Below, one piece after another: positions 1 through 8,617 of a stretch of 64,000 nucleotides of DNA. The translations under genes and the position numbers were made by a program. Position 1 is the stretch's first letter. Every line of letters begins with the position of its first letter. This DNA is from Bacillota bacterium (GTDB taxonomy: Bacteria; Bacillota; Clostridia; Acetivibrionales; DSM-1351), in assembly GCA_023390335.1 (NCBI GenBank), contig JAEWCZ010000024.1:246837-310836 (forward strand). Direction: 5' to 3'. The notes under the pieces are model-generated. The model was given only the letters and a program-made list of their open reading frames with translations. It was not told where the DNA came from and ran no database searches.

Positions 1-7
1 GAAGAAT

Positions 8-2596
8 TTGGTGGTAAATAGTGTTGACACTCTGTTGGATAAGTTGGCAGAGATAAGGAAGGCACAGCAAGAATATTCAACTTTTACCCAGGAGCAGGTT
101 GATAAGATATTTTTGGCTGCATCACTTGCTGCTAATAAAAAGAGGATTCCTCTTGCTAAAATGGCTCAGGCTGAAACAGGAATGGGTATTATAGAAGACA
201 AAGTAATCAAAAATCATTATGCGGCAGAGTACATATACAACGCATATAAGGATACACAGACCTGTGGTGTTATTGAACGTGATGAAGCTTTCGGTATCAC
301 AAAGATAGCTGAACCTCTTGGTGTTGTTGCGGCGATTGTGCCAACTACAAACCCAACATCAACTGCAATTTTTAAGGCACTTATTGCTTTAAAAACAAGA
401 AACGGAATTATATTCTCACCACATCCAAGAGCAAAGAAGGCAACTATTGAGGCAGCAAATATTATTTTGGAAGCAGCCGTTGCGGCAGGTGCACCAAAGG
501 GAATCATCGGATGGGTTGATGAGCCAACAATAGAACTTTCCGAAAGAGTTATGAAGGAAGCTGATATAATACTTGCTACAGGCGGCCCCGGAATGGTTAA
601 GGCTGCATACTCCTCAGGAAAGCCGGCAATAGGCGTTGGACCAGGTAACGTACCTGCAATAATTGACGAAAGTGCTGACATAAAGACAGCTGTAAGTTCA
701 ATCATTGTTTCAAAGACATTTGACAACGGTATGATTTGTGCTTCCGAGCAGTCAGTAATCGTTTTAGATAAAATATACAACGAAGTTAAAAAAGAATTTA
801 GTCTCAGGGGCGCTTACATGCTCAACAAGGAAGAAACTCAAAAGGTAAGAGAAGTTATATTGGTTAACGGCGCATTAAATGCAAAAATCGTTGGTCAGTC
901 AGCTCACACTATTGCAAAATTGGCAGGTTTTGATGTTCCTGTTGATGCAAAGGTACTGGTAGGAGAAGTTGAATCAGTTGAATTATCCGAAGCTTTTGCA
1001 CATGAAAAACTATCACCTGTACTTGCAATGTACAAGTCAAAGAGCTTTGATGACGCTGTATTAAAGGCTGAAAAACTTATAGCAGACGGCGGTTTCGGTC
1101 ATACTGCTTCATTATATATTGATACTGTAAACAGCAAGGATAAGCTTAATAAATTTACTGCTGCAATGAAGACTTGCAGAATTGTTATAAATACACCATC
1201 TGCACAGGGTGGAATCGGAGACCTCTACAACTTTAAGCTTGCTCCGTCACTTACCCTTGGTTGCGGTTCATGGGGCGGCAACTCCGTTTCAGAAAATGTC
1301 GGAGTTAAACATCTGATTAATATTAAGACTGTTGCCGAGAGGAGAGAGAATATGCTGTGGTTTAGAGCACCTGAAAAAGTTTATTTCAAGAAAGGATGCC
1401 TTGGTGTTGCTTTAAGAGAACTCAAGACTGAGATGAATAAGCAAAGGGCATTCATAGTTACAGACTCCTTCCTTTACAACAACGGATATACTAAAGCAGT
1501 TACAAACCTTTTGGATGATATGAATATCAAGCATCATACTTTCTTTGATGTAGCTCCAGACCCAACTCTTGCTTGCGCAAAGCTTGGTGCGGAAGCCATG
1601 AGAGATTTCAAGCCTGACGTGATTATAGCAATCGGCGGGGGTTCCGCAATGGACGCAGGTAAAATCATGTGGACAATGTATGAACATCCTGAAGTTGATT
1701 TCCAGGATCTCGCAATGAGATTTATGGATATCAGAAAAAGAGTATACACATTCCCCAAGATGGGCGAGAAAGCATACTTTGTTGCAATCCCCACATCAGC
1801 AGGAACAGGTTCAGAGGTAACACCGTTTGCAGTTATTACTGACGAACAGACAGGTGTAAAATATCCTCTTGCAGACTATGAACTAATGCCTAAGATGGCA
1901 ATAGTTGATGCAGACCTTATGATGAACATGCCAAAAGGCCTTACATCAGCTTCTGGTATAGATGCTTTGACACATGCTCTTGAAGCATATGCTTCAATGC
2001 TTTCAACTGATTATACAAAGGGTCTTGCTTTGCAGGCAACAAAGAGCATTTTCGAATACTTGCCTTCAGCATATGAGAATGGTGCAAAAGATCCTATAGC
2101 AAGAGAAAAAATGGCTGACGCTTCAACAATGGCCGGTATGGCATTTGCAAACTCATTCCTGGGTGTTTGCCACTCGATGGCTCACAAATTGGGAGCATTC
2201 CACCACTTACCTCACGGTGTAGCAAATGCACTGCTGATTACTGAGGTAATGAAGTTTAACATAGCTGAAGCTCCTGCGAAGATGGGTGCATTCTCACAGT
2301 ACAAGTATCCTGAAATACTCAAGAGATACGCAGAAGTAGCATCCTTTATTGGAATCACAGGTTCCAGCGAAGAAGACAAATTCAAAAAGCTTATAGCTAA
2401 AATAGATGAATTAAAGGCAAAAGTCGGATTGCCAAAGACCATCAAGGAAGCAGGCGTAAATGAAGAAAAATTCCTTGCTACTTTGGATGAAATGGTTGAA
2501 CAGGCATTCGACGATCAATGTACAGGTGCCAACCCAAGATACCCACTCTTGAGTGAAATCAAGGAAATGTACCTGAAAGTTTACTACGGTAAGTAA
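8..2596 (+). CDS. adhE: Bifunctional acetaldehyde-CoA/alcohol dehydrogenase AdhE
   Basis: Converts acetyl-CoA to acetaldehyde and then ethanol using two NADH, the main ethanol route of fermentative clostridia; cytosolic. Residues ~1-440 form the aldehyde dehydrogenase half, with the catalytic Cys in GMICASEQ (about residue 244). Residues ~450-862 form the iron-dependent alcohol dehydrogenase half, with the GGGSAMDAGK nucleotide loop and metal-site segments LTHALEAY and HHLPHG. The 862-residue length is normal for the family. The start is a TTG at 8 or a GTG at 11; the ribosome-binding site would lie at or beyond the window edge, so the N-terminus is not certain. It ends just before a strong terminator and appears monocistronic from this side. 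Confidence 0.96.
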   Translation: MVVNSVDTLLDKLAEIRKAQQEYSTFTQEQVDKIFLAASLAANKKRIPLAKMAQAETGMGIIEDKVIKNHYAAEYIYNAYKDTQTCGVIERDEAFGITKIAEPLGVVAAIVPTTNPTSTAIFKALIALKTRNGIIFSPHPRAKKATIEAANIILEAAVAAGAPKGIIGWVDEPTIELSERVMKEADIILATGGPGMVKAAYSSGKPAIGVGPGNVPAIIDESADIKTAVSSIIVSKTFDNGMICASEQSVIVLDKIYNEVKKEFSLRGAYMLNKEETQKVREVILVNGALNAKIVGQSAHTIAKLAGFDVPVDAKVLVGEVESVELSEAFAHEKLSPVLAMYKSKSFDDAVLKAEKLIADGGFGHTASLYIDTVNSKDKLNKFTAAMKTCRIVINTPSAQGGIGDLYNFKLAPSLTLGCGSWGGNSVSENVGVKHLINIKTVAERRENMLWFRAPEKVYFKKGCLGVALRELKTEMNKQRAFIVTDSFLYNNGYTKAVTNLLDDMNIKHHTFFDVAPDPTLACAKLGAEAMRDFKPDVIIAIGGGSAMDAGKIMWTMYEHPEVDFQDLAMRFMDIRKRVYTFPKMGEKAYFVAIPTSAGTGSEVTPFAVITDEQTGVKYPLADYELMPKMAIVDADLMMNMPKGLTSASGIDALTHALEAYASMLSTDYTKGLALQATKSIFEYLPSAYENGAKDPIAREKMADASTMAGMAFANSFLGVCHSMAHKLGAFHHLPHGVANALLITEVMKFNIAEAPAKMGAFSQYKYPEILKRYAEVASFIGITGSSEEDKFKKLIAKIDELKAKVGLPKTIKEAGVNEEKFLATLDEMVEQAFDDQCTGANPRYPLLSEIKEMYLKVYYGK

Positions 2597-2625
2597 GAAA
2601 ATCATCCTTTTAATATAATTTGGTG

Positions 2626-2676
2626 AGCCGCATACATGCCAATCTACAGTTGGCATGGTTATGCGGCTTATTTTTT
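2626..2676 (+). terminator. Terminator of adhE
   Basis: Long hairpin: AGCCGCATA and CATGCCAA pair with TTGGCATG and TATGCGGCT, followed by a T-rich run. The loop-side sequence CTACAGTTGGCA recurs in the terminator at 4007, after the next gene. Confidence 0.9.
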
Positions 2677-2812
2677 GACAGTTTTTTAGTAATAATAATG
2701 CTATAATCACTATAGATATAGGTACATATTTTGTATTTGAAGTATGAATTAAAGGGTATAAATGTATTGGATATTCATACATGCGATATTTCATAAAGGA
2801 GGATTTCACCAA

Positions 2813-3982
2813 ATGAGTTTTAATTATTTTATCCCATCGAGAATACTTTTCGGTAAGGGGCAACTCTCAAATTTGCATAATCAATGTTTGCCGGGAAAAA
2901 AAGCATTGATTGTCACTTCAGCCGGAACATCTATGAAAAGGCACGGTTATCTTGACAGGTTGGAAGAGGAGCTTAAAAAGGCAAATATACAATTCATTCT
3001 ATTTGATAAAATATTACCAAATCCAATAAAACCTCATGTCATGGACGGAGCAAAACTTGCAAGGGAAAATGGCTGTGACTTCATTATTGGTCTTGGAGGC
3101 GGCAGTAGTATTGATTCTGCAAAATCTATTGCTGTAATGGCTACAAATGAAGGTGACTATTGGGATTATGTCGGTGGTGGCTCTGGTAAGGGCATGCCTG
3201 TTACTGTTGATCCACTGCCTGTGGTGGCTATTACAACTACAGCCGGTACGGGTACTGAAGCAGACCCTTGGACGGTTATAACCAATGACGAGACCAATGA
3301 AAAAATCGGCTTTGGATATGATAAAACATTTCCTGTTTTGTCTATAGTTGACCCGGAGCTGATGATGACGGTTCCTGCACATCTTACAGCTTATCAGGGT
3401 TTTGATGCACTGTTTCACAGCACAGAGGGCTATATAAATGTAGTTGCAAATGAAATGAGTGACATGTATGCCCTAAAGAGTATTGAGCTCATAGGTAAAT
3501 ATCTTTCAAAGGCAGTAAATGACGGTTCCAATGAAGAGGCTCGTGAAAAGGTTGCTTTGGCAAATACACTTGCGGGAATGGTTGAATCCACCTCAGGCTG
3601 TACTTCGGAACATTCATTGGAACATGCCATGAGCGCATTGCATCCCGATTTACCCCATGGGGCCGGACTTATTATGGTAAGCAGGGAGTACTATACGTTT
3701 TTTGCTAAATCAGGCTCGTGCAGTCAGCGAATGATTGACATGGCTGTCTCCTTGGGCAAGAAAGATGCAAAGGACCCTATGGATTTTGTAACAGCTTTGG
3801 TAGAGCTTCAAAAAGCTTGTGGAGTGGACGATTTAAAAATGTCTGAATACGGAATTAAGCTTAGTGAAATGGAAGCTTTGGCGGAGAATGCAAGGCACAC
3901 AATGGGAGGTTTGTTCGCTTGTGATCCTGTAAAGCTATGCGATAAAGATGTTGTTGAAATCTATACTAAGTCTTATAAATAA
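2813..3982 (+). CDS. Iron-containing alcohol dehydrogenase
   Basis: Group III (iron-type) NAD(P)H alcohol dehydrogenase, 389 residues, probably a butanol/ethanol-type aldehyde reductase; substrate not deducible. Visible features are the nucleotide-binding GLGGGSSIDSAK loop, the TTAGTGTEAD segment and metal-site histidines in LFHSTEGY, EHSLEHAMS and LPHGAG. The ATG at 2813 is chosen because AAAGGAGG sits at 2795-2802; an in-frame ATG at 2762 has no such site. It follows adhE by ~140 bp beyond a terminator, so it is probably transcribed separately, and it has its own related terminator. It may serve as an extra ethanol or aldehyde branch beside AdhE. Confidence 0.93.
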   Translation: MSFNYFIPSRILFGKGQLSNLHNQCLPGKKALIVTSAGTSMKRHGYLDRLEEELKKANIQFILFDKILPNPIKPHVMDGAKLARENGCDFIIGLGGGSSIDSAKSIAVMATNEGDYWDYVGGGSGKGMPVTVDPLPVVAITTTAGTGTEADPWTVITNDETNEKIGFGYDKTFPVLSIVDPELMMTVPAHLTAYQGFDALFHSTEGYINVVANEMSDMYALKSIELIGKYLSKAVNDGSNEEAREKVALANTLAGMVESTSGCTSEHSLEHAMSALHPDLPHGAGLIMVSREYYTFFAKSGSCSQRMIDMAVSLGKKDAKDPMDFVTALVELQKACGVDDLKMSEYGIKLSEMEALAENARHTMGGLFACDPVKLCDKDVVEIYTKSYK

Positions 3983-4006
3983 TTTTGCAAAACTTTTATA
4001 CGATGG

Positions 4007-4058
4007 AGTCGCACTATGAATGTCAATTCTACAGTTGGCACGATTATGCGACTTTTCT
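4007..4058 (+). terminator. Terminator of the iron alcohol dehydrogenase gene
   Basis: AGTCGCA pairs with TGCGACT, with an inner imperfect stem TGTCAA/TTGGCA, followed by TTTTCTGTTTTTT. It shares the loop-side segment CTACAGTTGGCA with the adhE terminator, although its outer stem differs by paired changes. Confidence 0.85.
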
Positions 4059-4164
4059 GTTTTTTGTTATAAATTAAACTTGACCCCGAATTTCCAGTGT
4101 TATAAAGTATTCAATAAGACATTTTCAAGTATTATACAGTTAATTACTTAAGTGGGGTGATATT

Positions 4165-4890
4165 ATTTTTATCAATAAAAAGATAAATTGGGAAAAGACT
4201 ACTTTTTGGTTTGTCTTTGCAACATTGGTCTTGTCAACGGTCTTTTCACTTATAAATGTTATTATTGCACCATCTAAACCTATTGTGGGACAAGCATTTG
4301 TCAAGCTTAGAAGCGACTATGTTCTTATGCTGATTCAGTGTATTATGGGAATGATTATTATGTTCCTTCCTTCGATTATAGAAAGAAAATGGAAAATAAA
4401 TATTCCCGGTTTTATGCACATAGTTTTTGTATTCTTCCTGTATGCGGCCATATACCTTGGTGAGGTTAGAAGTTTCTACTATAAGATACCTCATTGGGAT
4501 ACTGTTCTTCACACCTTCAGCGGTGCAATGATAGGAGCACTTGGATTTTCAATTGTAAAGCTTTTGAATGATTCCGAAAAGGTGCAGATAAACCTGAGTC
4601 CCTTATTTGTAGCTGTTTTTGCCTTTTCCTTTGCCTTGGCAATAGGTGCATTATGGGAGATATACGAGTTTGCTTTTGATAAGTTGCTGGGGCTAAATAT
4701 GCAGAAATTTGCTCATGAAGACGGAAGTCTTATGATGGGAAGAGCGGCTCTGGCAGATACTATGAAGGATTTAATAGTTGATTCCTTAGGGGCCCTTGCA
4801 ACCAGTATCACCGGATATATTTCACTCAAATTTAAAAAGGGATGGCTGGAAAAGTTCGAAGTAACCAGAAGCCGTAAGGTAAGTATGTAG
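4165..4890 (+). CDS. YjdF/DUF2238-like integral membrane protein
   Basis: Membrane protein of about 241 residues with roughly six hydrophobic segments. The motif HWDTVLHTFSG, then ALWEIYEFAFD and DTMKDLIVDSLGA, fits the DUF2238 (E. coli YjdF-like) membrane family as remembered; function unknown. Start choice is unusual. The first standard codon in frame is TTG at 4225, which would begin inside the first membrane helix. The only good ribosome-binding site, GTGGGGTGA (4152-4160), points to ATT at 4165, giving an N-terminus MFINKKINWEK before the helix. No nearby partner is obvious. A ~300-bp repeat follows immediately. Confidence 0.75.
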   Translation: MFINKKINWEKTTFWFVFATLVLSTVFSLINVIIAPSKPIVGQAFVKLRSDYVLMLIQCIMGMIIMFLPSIIERKWKINIPGFMHIVFVFFLYAAIYLGEVRSFYYKIPHWDTVLHTFSGAMIGALGFSIVKLLNDSEKVQINLSPLFVAVFAFSFALAIGALWEIYEFAFDKLLGLNMQKFAHEDGSLMMGRAALADTMKDLIVDSLGALATSITGYISLKFKKGWLEKFEVTRSRKVSM

Positions 4891-4897
4891 GAAAAGT

Positions 4898-5200
4898 GGG
4901 GTGTTGCAGAATAGAAAGTTTTTCTGTTTTAACACCTGTACTCCCGTATAAAATTATATCAATGATTGCTCCCAAGATATTTGCAAGAGTTTATAGCGGC
5001 TCATCTTAGGATATTTTACCGTCGCTCCATTCATCGTCCATGATTCATTGTTTCGCTAAAACCTACATCGTGTAGTTTTCCGGTAAAATATCCGTCTTTG
5101 CCGATAAACACCTGCAAATATCTTTAACCAAGCTTCCATTGATACAATTTATACTCTAAGTACAGGTTAAAAAGATACGAATTAATTTTACGACAACCCC
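4898..5200 (+). repeat. Dispersed ~300-bp palindromic repeat, copy A
   Basis: One of six related intergenic elements. Ends are GGGGTGTTGCA and a decayed CGACAACCCC. The two halves are imperfect inverted repeats of ~100 bp, with GATATTTTACC near the centre facing GGTAAAATATCC and a central hairpin AAAAC...GTTTT. It encodes no transposase. It lies between two convergent genes (the membrane protein and the GntR regulator). Compared with the other copies it has lost single bases in the middle. Probably a MITE-like, non-autonomous element; it may also act as a transcription barrier. Confidence 0.85.
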
Positions 5201-5216
5201 TTCTTATGCCAATATC

Positions 5217-5894
5217 TTATAGAAAGTAACCCGGATACTTTTCTTTTAGGATATCTGCATGTTCCAAACCATTGTAGTGATGTTTTTTTAGTAAGGTATT
5301 ACAGCCTTTTTTATCGCCCTCTTCAATTTTGGTCATAATTTCAAAATGCTCTTGGAATACCTTGTTCAACATTTCAGGCTCATACATGGTTAAAAGCCTG
5401 AATCTGTTGTAGTGAATTCTTGTGGTGCTTATAATGTCCCAAATTGTTTCATGGTTAACGGCCTTGAATATAACTTTGTGAAAATCATTGTCAAGTTCCA
5501 AAAATTCTTCTATATTGCCGTCGTTTTCAACTAAATCCTTCTGCAACCGTATATTCTTTTTTATTTCAGCAGGTAAATTCTTCATTCCGATGTCGATTAT
5601 TTCGCCTGCAATCTGACATTCAAGAAGGTTTCTCATATAAACACTTTCTCTTACGTATGAAAGGTCTACAAGGGACACAAAGGTACCCTTCTGAGGGTAT
5701 ATATCAATCAGCTTTTCGTAGGACAGACGTATGAAAACTTCCCTTACAGGTGTTCTGCTGACATTTAGCAGTTCTGATATTTCTGTCTCGCTGATCATTT
5801 GACCGGGTTTATATTCAAGATTTAGTATTTTATTTTTAACTTCCATATAAATAACTTCTTTAAGAGGAAGTACATTTCTTTGAAATCTATTCAT
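5217..5894 (-). CDS. GntR-family (FCD domain) transcriptional regulator, probable KDG/KDPG pathway repressor
   Basis: Cytosolic DNA-binding regulator, 225 residues. Residues ~10-75 form the GntR winged helix (MISETEISELLNVSRTPVRE). Residues ~85-215 form an all-helical FCD ligand domain with the metal/ligand-type residues D-x-x-F-H (DNDFHKVIF) and a late H in FQEHFEI. It is transcribed divergently from KDPG aldolase and KDG kinase, so it most likely controls them in response to a sugar-acid intermediate; ligand inferred only. The palindrome in the promoter at 6005-6016 is a candidate operator. Start ATG at 5894 follows GGAGTGTAAC. Confidence 0.85.
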   Translation of the reverse strand: MNRFQRNVLPLKEVIYMEVKNKILNLEYKPGQMISETEISELLNVSRTPVREVFIRLSYEKLIDIYPQKGTFVSLVDLSYVRESVYMRNLLECQIAGEIIDIGMKNLPAEIKKNIRLQKDLVENDGNIEEFLELDNDFHKVIFKAVNHETIWDIISTTRIHYNRFRLLTMYEPEMLNKVFQEHFEIMTKIEEGDKKGCNTLLKKHHYNGLEHADILKEKYPGYFL

Positions 5895-5989
5895 GTTACA
5901 CTCCTATAAATGATAAAACTTTAATCAACTCCTGTTCAATTTTAGCACAGTATGCAGCACATTTACAATTTACAGTTACAGGTGATGGA

Positions 5990-6018
5990 TTGACACTAAA
6001 CTTGTATACTAGTATATT
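5990..6018 (+). promoter_or_regulatory. Promoter of the KDPG operon with embedded palindromic operator
   Basis: TTGACA (5990-5995), 17-bp spacer, TATATT (6013-6018). The perfect 12-bp palindrome TATACTAGTATA (6005-6016) covers the end of the spacer and the -10 box, a position suited to repression by the divergent GntR protein. Confidence 0.75.
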
Positions 6019-6064
6019 AATATATAAGATAGTATTATTCAATAATTTTAAAGAGGTAAATATT

Positions 6065-6706
6065 ATGGATAAAAGCGATGTACTAAAAAAGATTTGTGAT
6101 TGCGGTGTTGTTGCTGTTGTTAGGGCTGACAGTCCTGAGCAAGCTATGAAAATAGCAGATTCCTGCGTTGAAGCTGGAATCAGTGCCATTGAAATAACCT
6201 TTACGGTAAGTGGTGCACTTGATGTAATTAAGAAACTGGCGGAGTCCAACAAGGACAACAAGATTCTCATCGGAGCAGGTACTATCCTTGACCCTGAGAC
6301 AGCCAGAGCAGCTATTCTTGCAGGAGCACAGTTTATTGTAAGCCCTTGCCTGAACAAGGAGGTTGTTAAGGTTTGCAACAGGTATCAGGTTGCTTGTATG
6401 CCAGGAGCCATGACTGTTAAAGAGGCTGTTGAGTGCATGGAAGCAGGTGCTGATATTGTAAAGGTATTCCCGGGCGAACTATTTGGCCCTGCTATTATCA
6501 AGGCTTTCAGAGGCCCGTTGCCTCAGATTAAACTTATGCCTACAGGGGGAGTAAACCTGGAAAACACAGCAGAATGGATAAAAGCAGGAAGTGTTGCAGT
6601 AGGAGTTGGCGGAAATTTAACTGCAGGAGCTAAAAAGGGTGACTATGAATCAATTGTTACTTTAGGAAAACAGTTTATTGAAAAGGTAAAGCAAGCTAGG
6701 GCCTGA
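6065..6706 (+). CDS. eda: KDPG/KHG aldolase
   Basis: 2-dehydro-3-deoxy-phosphogluconate aldolase: cleaves KDPG to pyruvate and glyceraldehyde 3-phosphate, the last step of the Entner-Doudoroff and uronate routes; cytosolic. In 213 residues it shows the catalytic Glu of AIEITF (residue 43) and the Schiff-base Lys of VKVFPG (residue 133), with the phosphate-binding MPTGGV loop. The ATG at 6065 follows AAAGAGGT; an in-frame ATG at 5990 lies in the promoter and was rejected. It is followed after 33 bp by the KDG kinase gene, and together the two enzymes take ketodeoxygluconate to central metabolism. Confidence 0.95.
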   Translation: MDKSDVLKKICDCGVVAVVRADSPEQAMKIADSCVEAGISAIEITFTVSGALDVIKKLAESNKDNKILIGAGTILDPETARAAILAGAQFIVSPCLNKEVVKVCNRYQVACMPGAMTVKEAVECMEAGADIVKVFPGELFGPAIIKAFRGPLPQIKLMPTGGVNLENTAEWIKAGSVAVGVGGNLTAGAKKGDYESIVTLGKQFIEKVKQARA

Positions 6707-6739
6707 GAGTGACACTACACAGTAAATAAGGAGGCTGTT

Positions 6740-7840
6740 ATGTCTATTCTGAATTTAAAACCTGAAGGAAGTTATACATATGATTGTATTTCTCTGGGTG
6801 AAGTAATGCTAAGACTTGATCCGGGAGATGGAAGGATAAGAAACTGCAGAGAATTCAAGGCATGGGAAGGCGGAGGAGAATACAATGTATCCCGTGGACT
6901 TCGCAAGTGCTTTGGAATGAAATGTGCCGTGGTTACTGCTTTTGCTGATAATGATATCGGAAAGCTTATCGAAGATATGATTCTGCAGGGTGGAGTTGAT
7001 ACCTCTCTCATTAAATGGATACCTTTTGACGGTATTGGCAGGGCTGTAAGAAATGGCTTAAATTTTACGGAAAAAGGCTTTGGAATCAGAGCTGCCCTCG
7101 GTGTTTCAGACAGGGCAAACACTGCGGCATCACAATTGAAGGCCGGGGATATTGACTGGGAATATATATTCGGTAAGCTGGGAGCAAGATGGTTTCACAC
7201 AGGAGGGATTTTTGCAGCATTGTCTGAAACTACGCCTGAGGTAGTTATTGAGGCGGTTAAAACTGCAAAAAAATACAATACCATCGTTTCCTATGACCTA
7301 AACTACAGACCTTCTCTCTGGAACTACATCGGAGGAAATAAGAAGGCACAGGAAGTAAACAAGGAAATTGCAAAGTATATAGATGTTATGATTGGAAATG
7401 AAGAAGACTTTACTCAATGTCTGGGTTTTGAGGTTGAAGGTAACGACCAAAACCTTAAAGAACTAGATATAGAAGGCTATAAGAAGATGATAGACAGGGT
7501 TGTTAAGCAATATCCAAATATGAAAGTAGTTGCTACAACATTGAGAGGTGTAAAAACTGCTACCATTAATGACTGGCGTGCGATATGCTGGGCAGATGGC
7601 ACAGTTTACAAGTCCATCGAATTCCCGGGTCTTGAGATTTATGACAGAGTAGGCGGAGGAGACAGCTTTGCATCAGGCTTGGTTTATGGCTTGATGACAA
7701 CAGGAGATGCTCAGAAGGCTGTAAACTATGGTGTTGCCCATGGGGCACTCGCAATGACTACCCCTGGTGATACCTCCATGGCAAACCTCAAGGAAGTTGA
7801 GAGTGTCATGAAAGGTCAAAGTGCAAGAGTAGTAAGGTGA
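6740..7840 (+). CDS. kdgK: PfkB-family sugar kinase, probable 2-dehydro-3-deoxygluconokinase
   Basis: Ribokinase-family kinase, 366 residues, most likely making KDPG from 2-keto-3-deoxygluconate and ATP; cytosolic. The N-terminal substrate lid carries GGGEYNVSRGL. The C-terminal PfkB signature RVGGGDSFASGLVYG contains the catalytic Asp at about residue 306. The family is longer than usual here by ~30 residues because of insertions. Substrate is inferred from its position directly after KDPG aldolase in the same operon. The ATG follows AAGGAGG. Uronate or pectin breakdown would feed this pathway. Confidence 0.88.
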   Translation: MSILNLKPEGSYTYDCISLGEVMLRLDPGDGRIRNCREFKAWEGGGEYNVSRGLRKCFGMKCAVVTAFADNDIGKLIEDMILQGGVDTSLIKWIPFDGIGRAVRNGLNFTEKGFGIRAALGVSDRANTAASQLKAGDIDWEYIFGKLGARWFHTGGIFAALSETTPEVVIEAVKTAKKYNTIVSYDLNYRPSLWNYIGGNKKAQEVNKEIAKYIDVMIGNEEDFTQCLGFEVEGNDQNLKELDIEGYKKMIDRVVKQYPNMKVVATTLRGVKTATINDWRAICWADGTVYKSIEFPGLEIYDRVGGGDSFASGLVYGLMTTGDAQKAVNYGVAHGALAMTTPGDTSMANLKEVESVMKGQSARVVR

Positions 7841-7932
7841 TTGAATCATGTTTAACGGTATAGTATATTGGTAATTGAATACACTTTTACTATGGGTTTA
7901 GAACAATATTAAACCATAAGGAGGAATTTTGC

Positions 7933-8304
7933 ATGGCTGAAACAAATAGTATTCTGGCATGGACTCTGGTATCGGAATGTCCTATCCCTGAGGACGTTAA
8001 CGATCTGATGGTTGAGGGAGAAATGGCGGTAGCTGCGTATAAAACATTCCGTGACGCAGCGGTATTCACCAATAAGAGGCTTATTGTAAGGGATGCACAG
8101 GGACTTACCGGTAAAAAGGTTGAGGTATATTCTTTACCGTATTCATCTATTAATATGTGGTCAACAGAAAATGCAGGCAGATTTTTGGATTTTAATGCCG
8201 AAGTTGAGTTATGGACTCGGGCAGGTCATATTAAAATAAATCTGCAAAAAGGTGTTGAAATAAGGAAGTTTGACAAGCTTATAGCAAATGCTCTGCTTAA
8301 ATAG
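7933..8304 (+). CDS. Bacterial PH-domain protein
   Basis: Small soluble protein, 123 residues, matching the bacterial pleckstrin-homology family (bPH_1/DUF1696-like) by its pattern of short strands, the AAVFTNKRLIVRD motif and a C-terminal amphipathic helix (KFDKLIANALL). Such proteins probably form oligomeric rings; cellular role unknown. ATG follows AAGGAGG at 7919-7925. It is 92 bp downstream of kdgK and may be an independent unit. A repeat element starts 18 bp after its stop codon. Confidence 0.7.
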   Translation: MAETNSILAWTLVSECPIPEDVNDLMVEGEMAVAAYKTFRDAAVFTNKRLIVRDAQGLTGKKVEVYSLPYSSINMWSTENAGRFLDFNAEVELWTRAGHIKINLQKGVEIRKFDKLIANALLK

Positions 8305-8322
8305 CTTTTAACAAAAATAAAT

Positions 8323-8607
8323 GGGTTGTCGCAAAACAGAAAATTTTTCTGTTTTATAACACAGGTACTCCCGTATAAAATTATATCAATGATTGCTTCC
8401 AAGATATTTGCGAGAGTTTCTAGCGGCTCATCATAGGATTATTTTACCGTCGCTCACATTCATCGTCCATGATTCATTGTTTCGCTAAAACCTACATCGT
8501 ATAGGTTTTCCGGTAAAATATCCATGTTCGCCGATAAACATCTGCAAATATCTTTAACCAAGCTTCCATTGATACAATTTATACTCGCGTACAGGTTAAA
8601 CAACCCC
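8323..8607 (+). repeat. Dispersed ~300-bp palindromic repeat, copy B
   Basis: Same family and orientation as copy A. The left end is GGGTTGTCGCAAAACAG; the right end is shortened to AAACAACCCC. The central hairpin is AAAACCTA/TAGGTTTT. One extra T in GGATTATTTTACC breaks the short reading frame seen in other copies. It lies between convergent genes (PH-domain gene and hydE). Confidence 0.88.
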
Positions 8608-8617
8608 TTTTTTCTTT

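Noticed and set aside
217..780. Minus-strand frame opposite adhE
   Set aside because: Shadow frame; the plus strand is clearly AdhE.
4225..4890. yjdF-motif riboswitch gene
   Set aside because: The membrane DUF2238 protein is a different protein from the B. subtilis yjdF linked to that RNA, and no such RNA is seen upstream.
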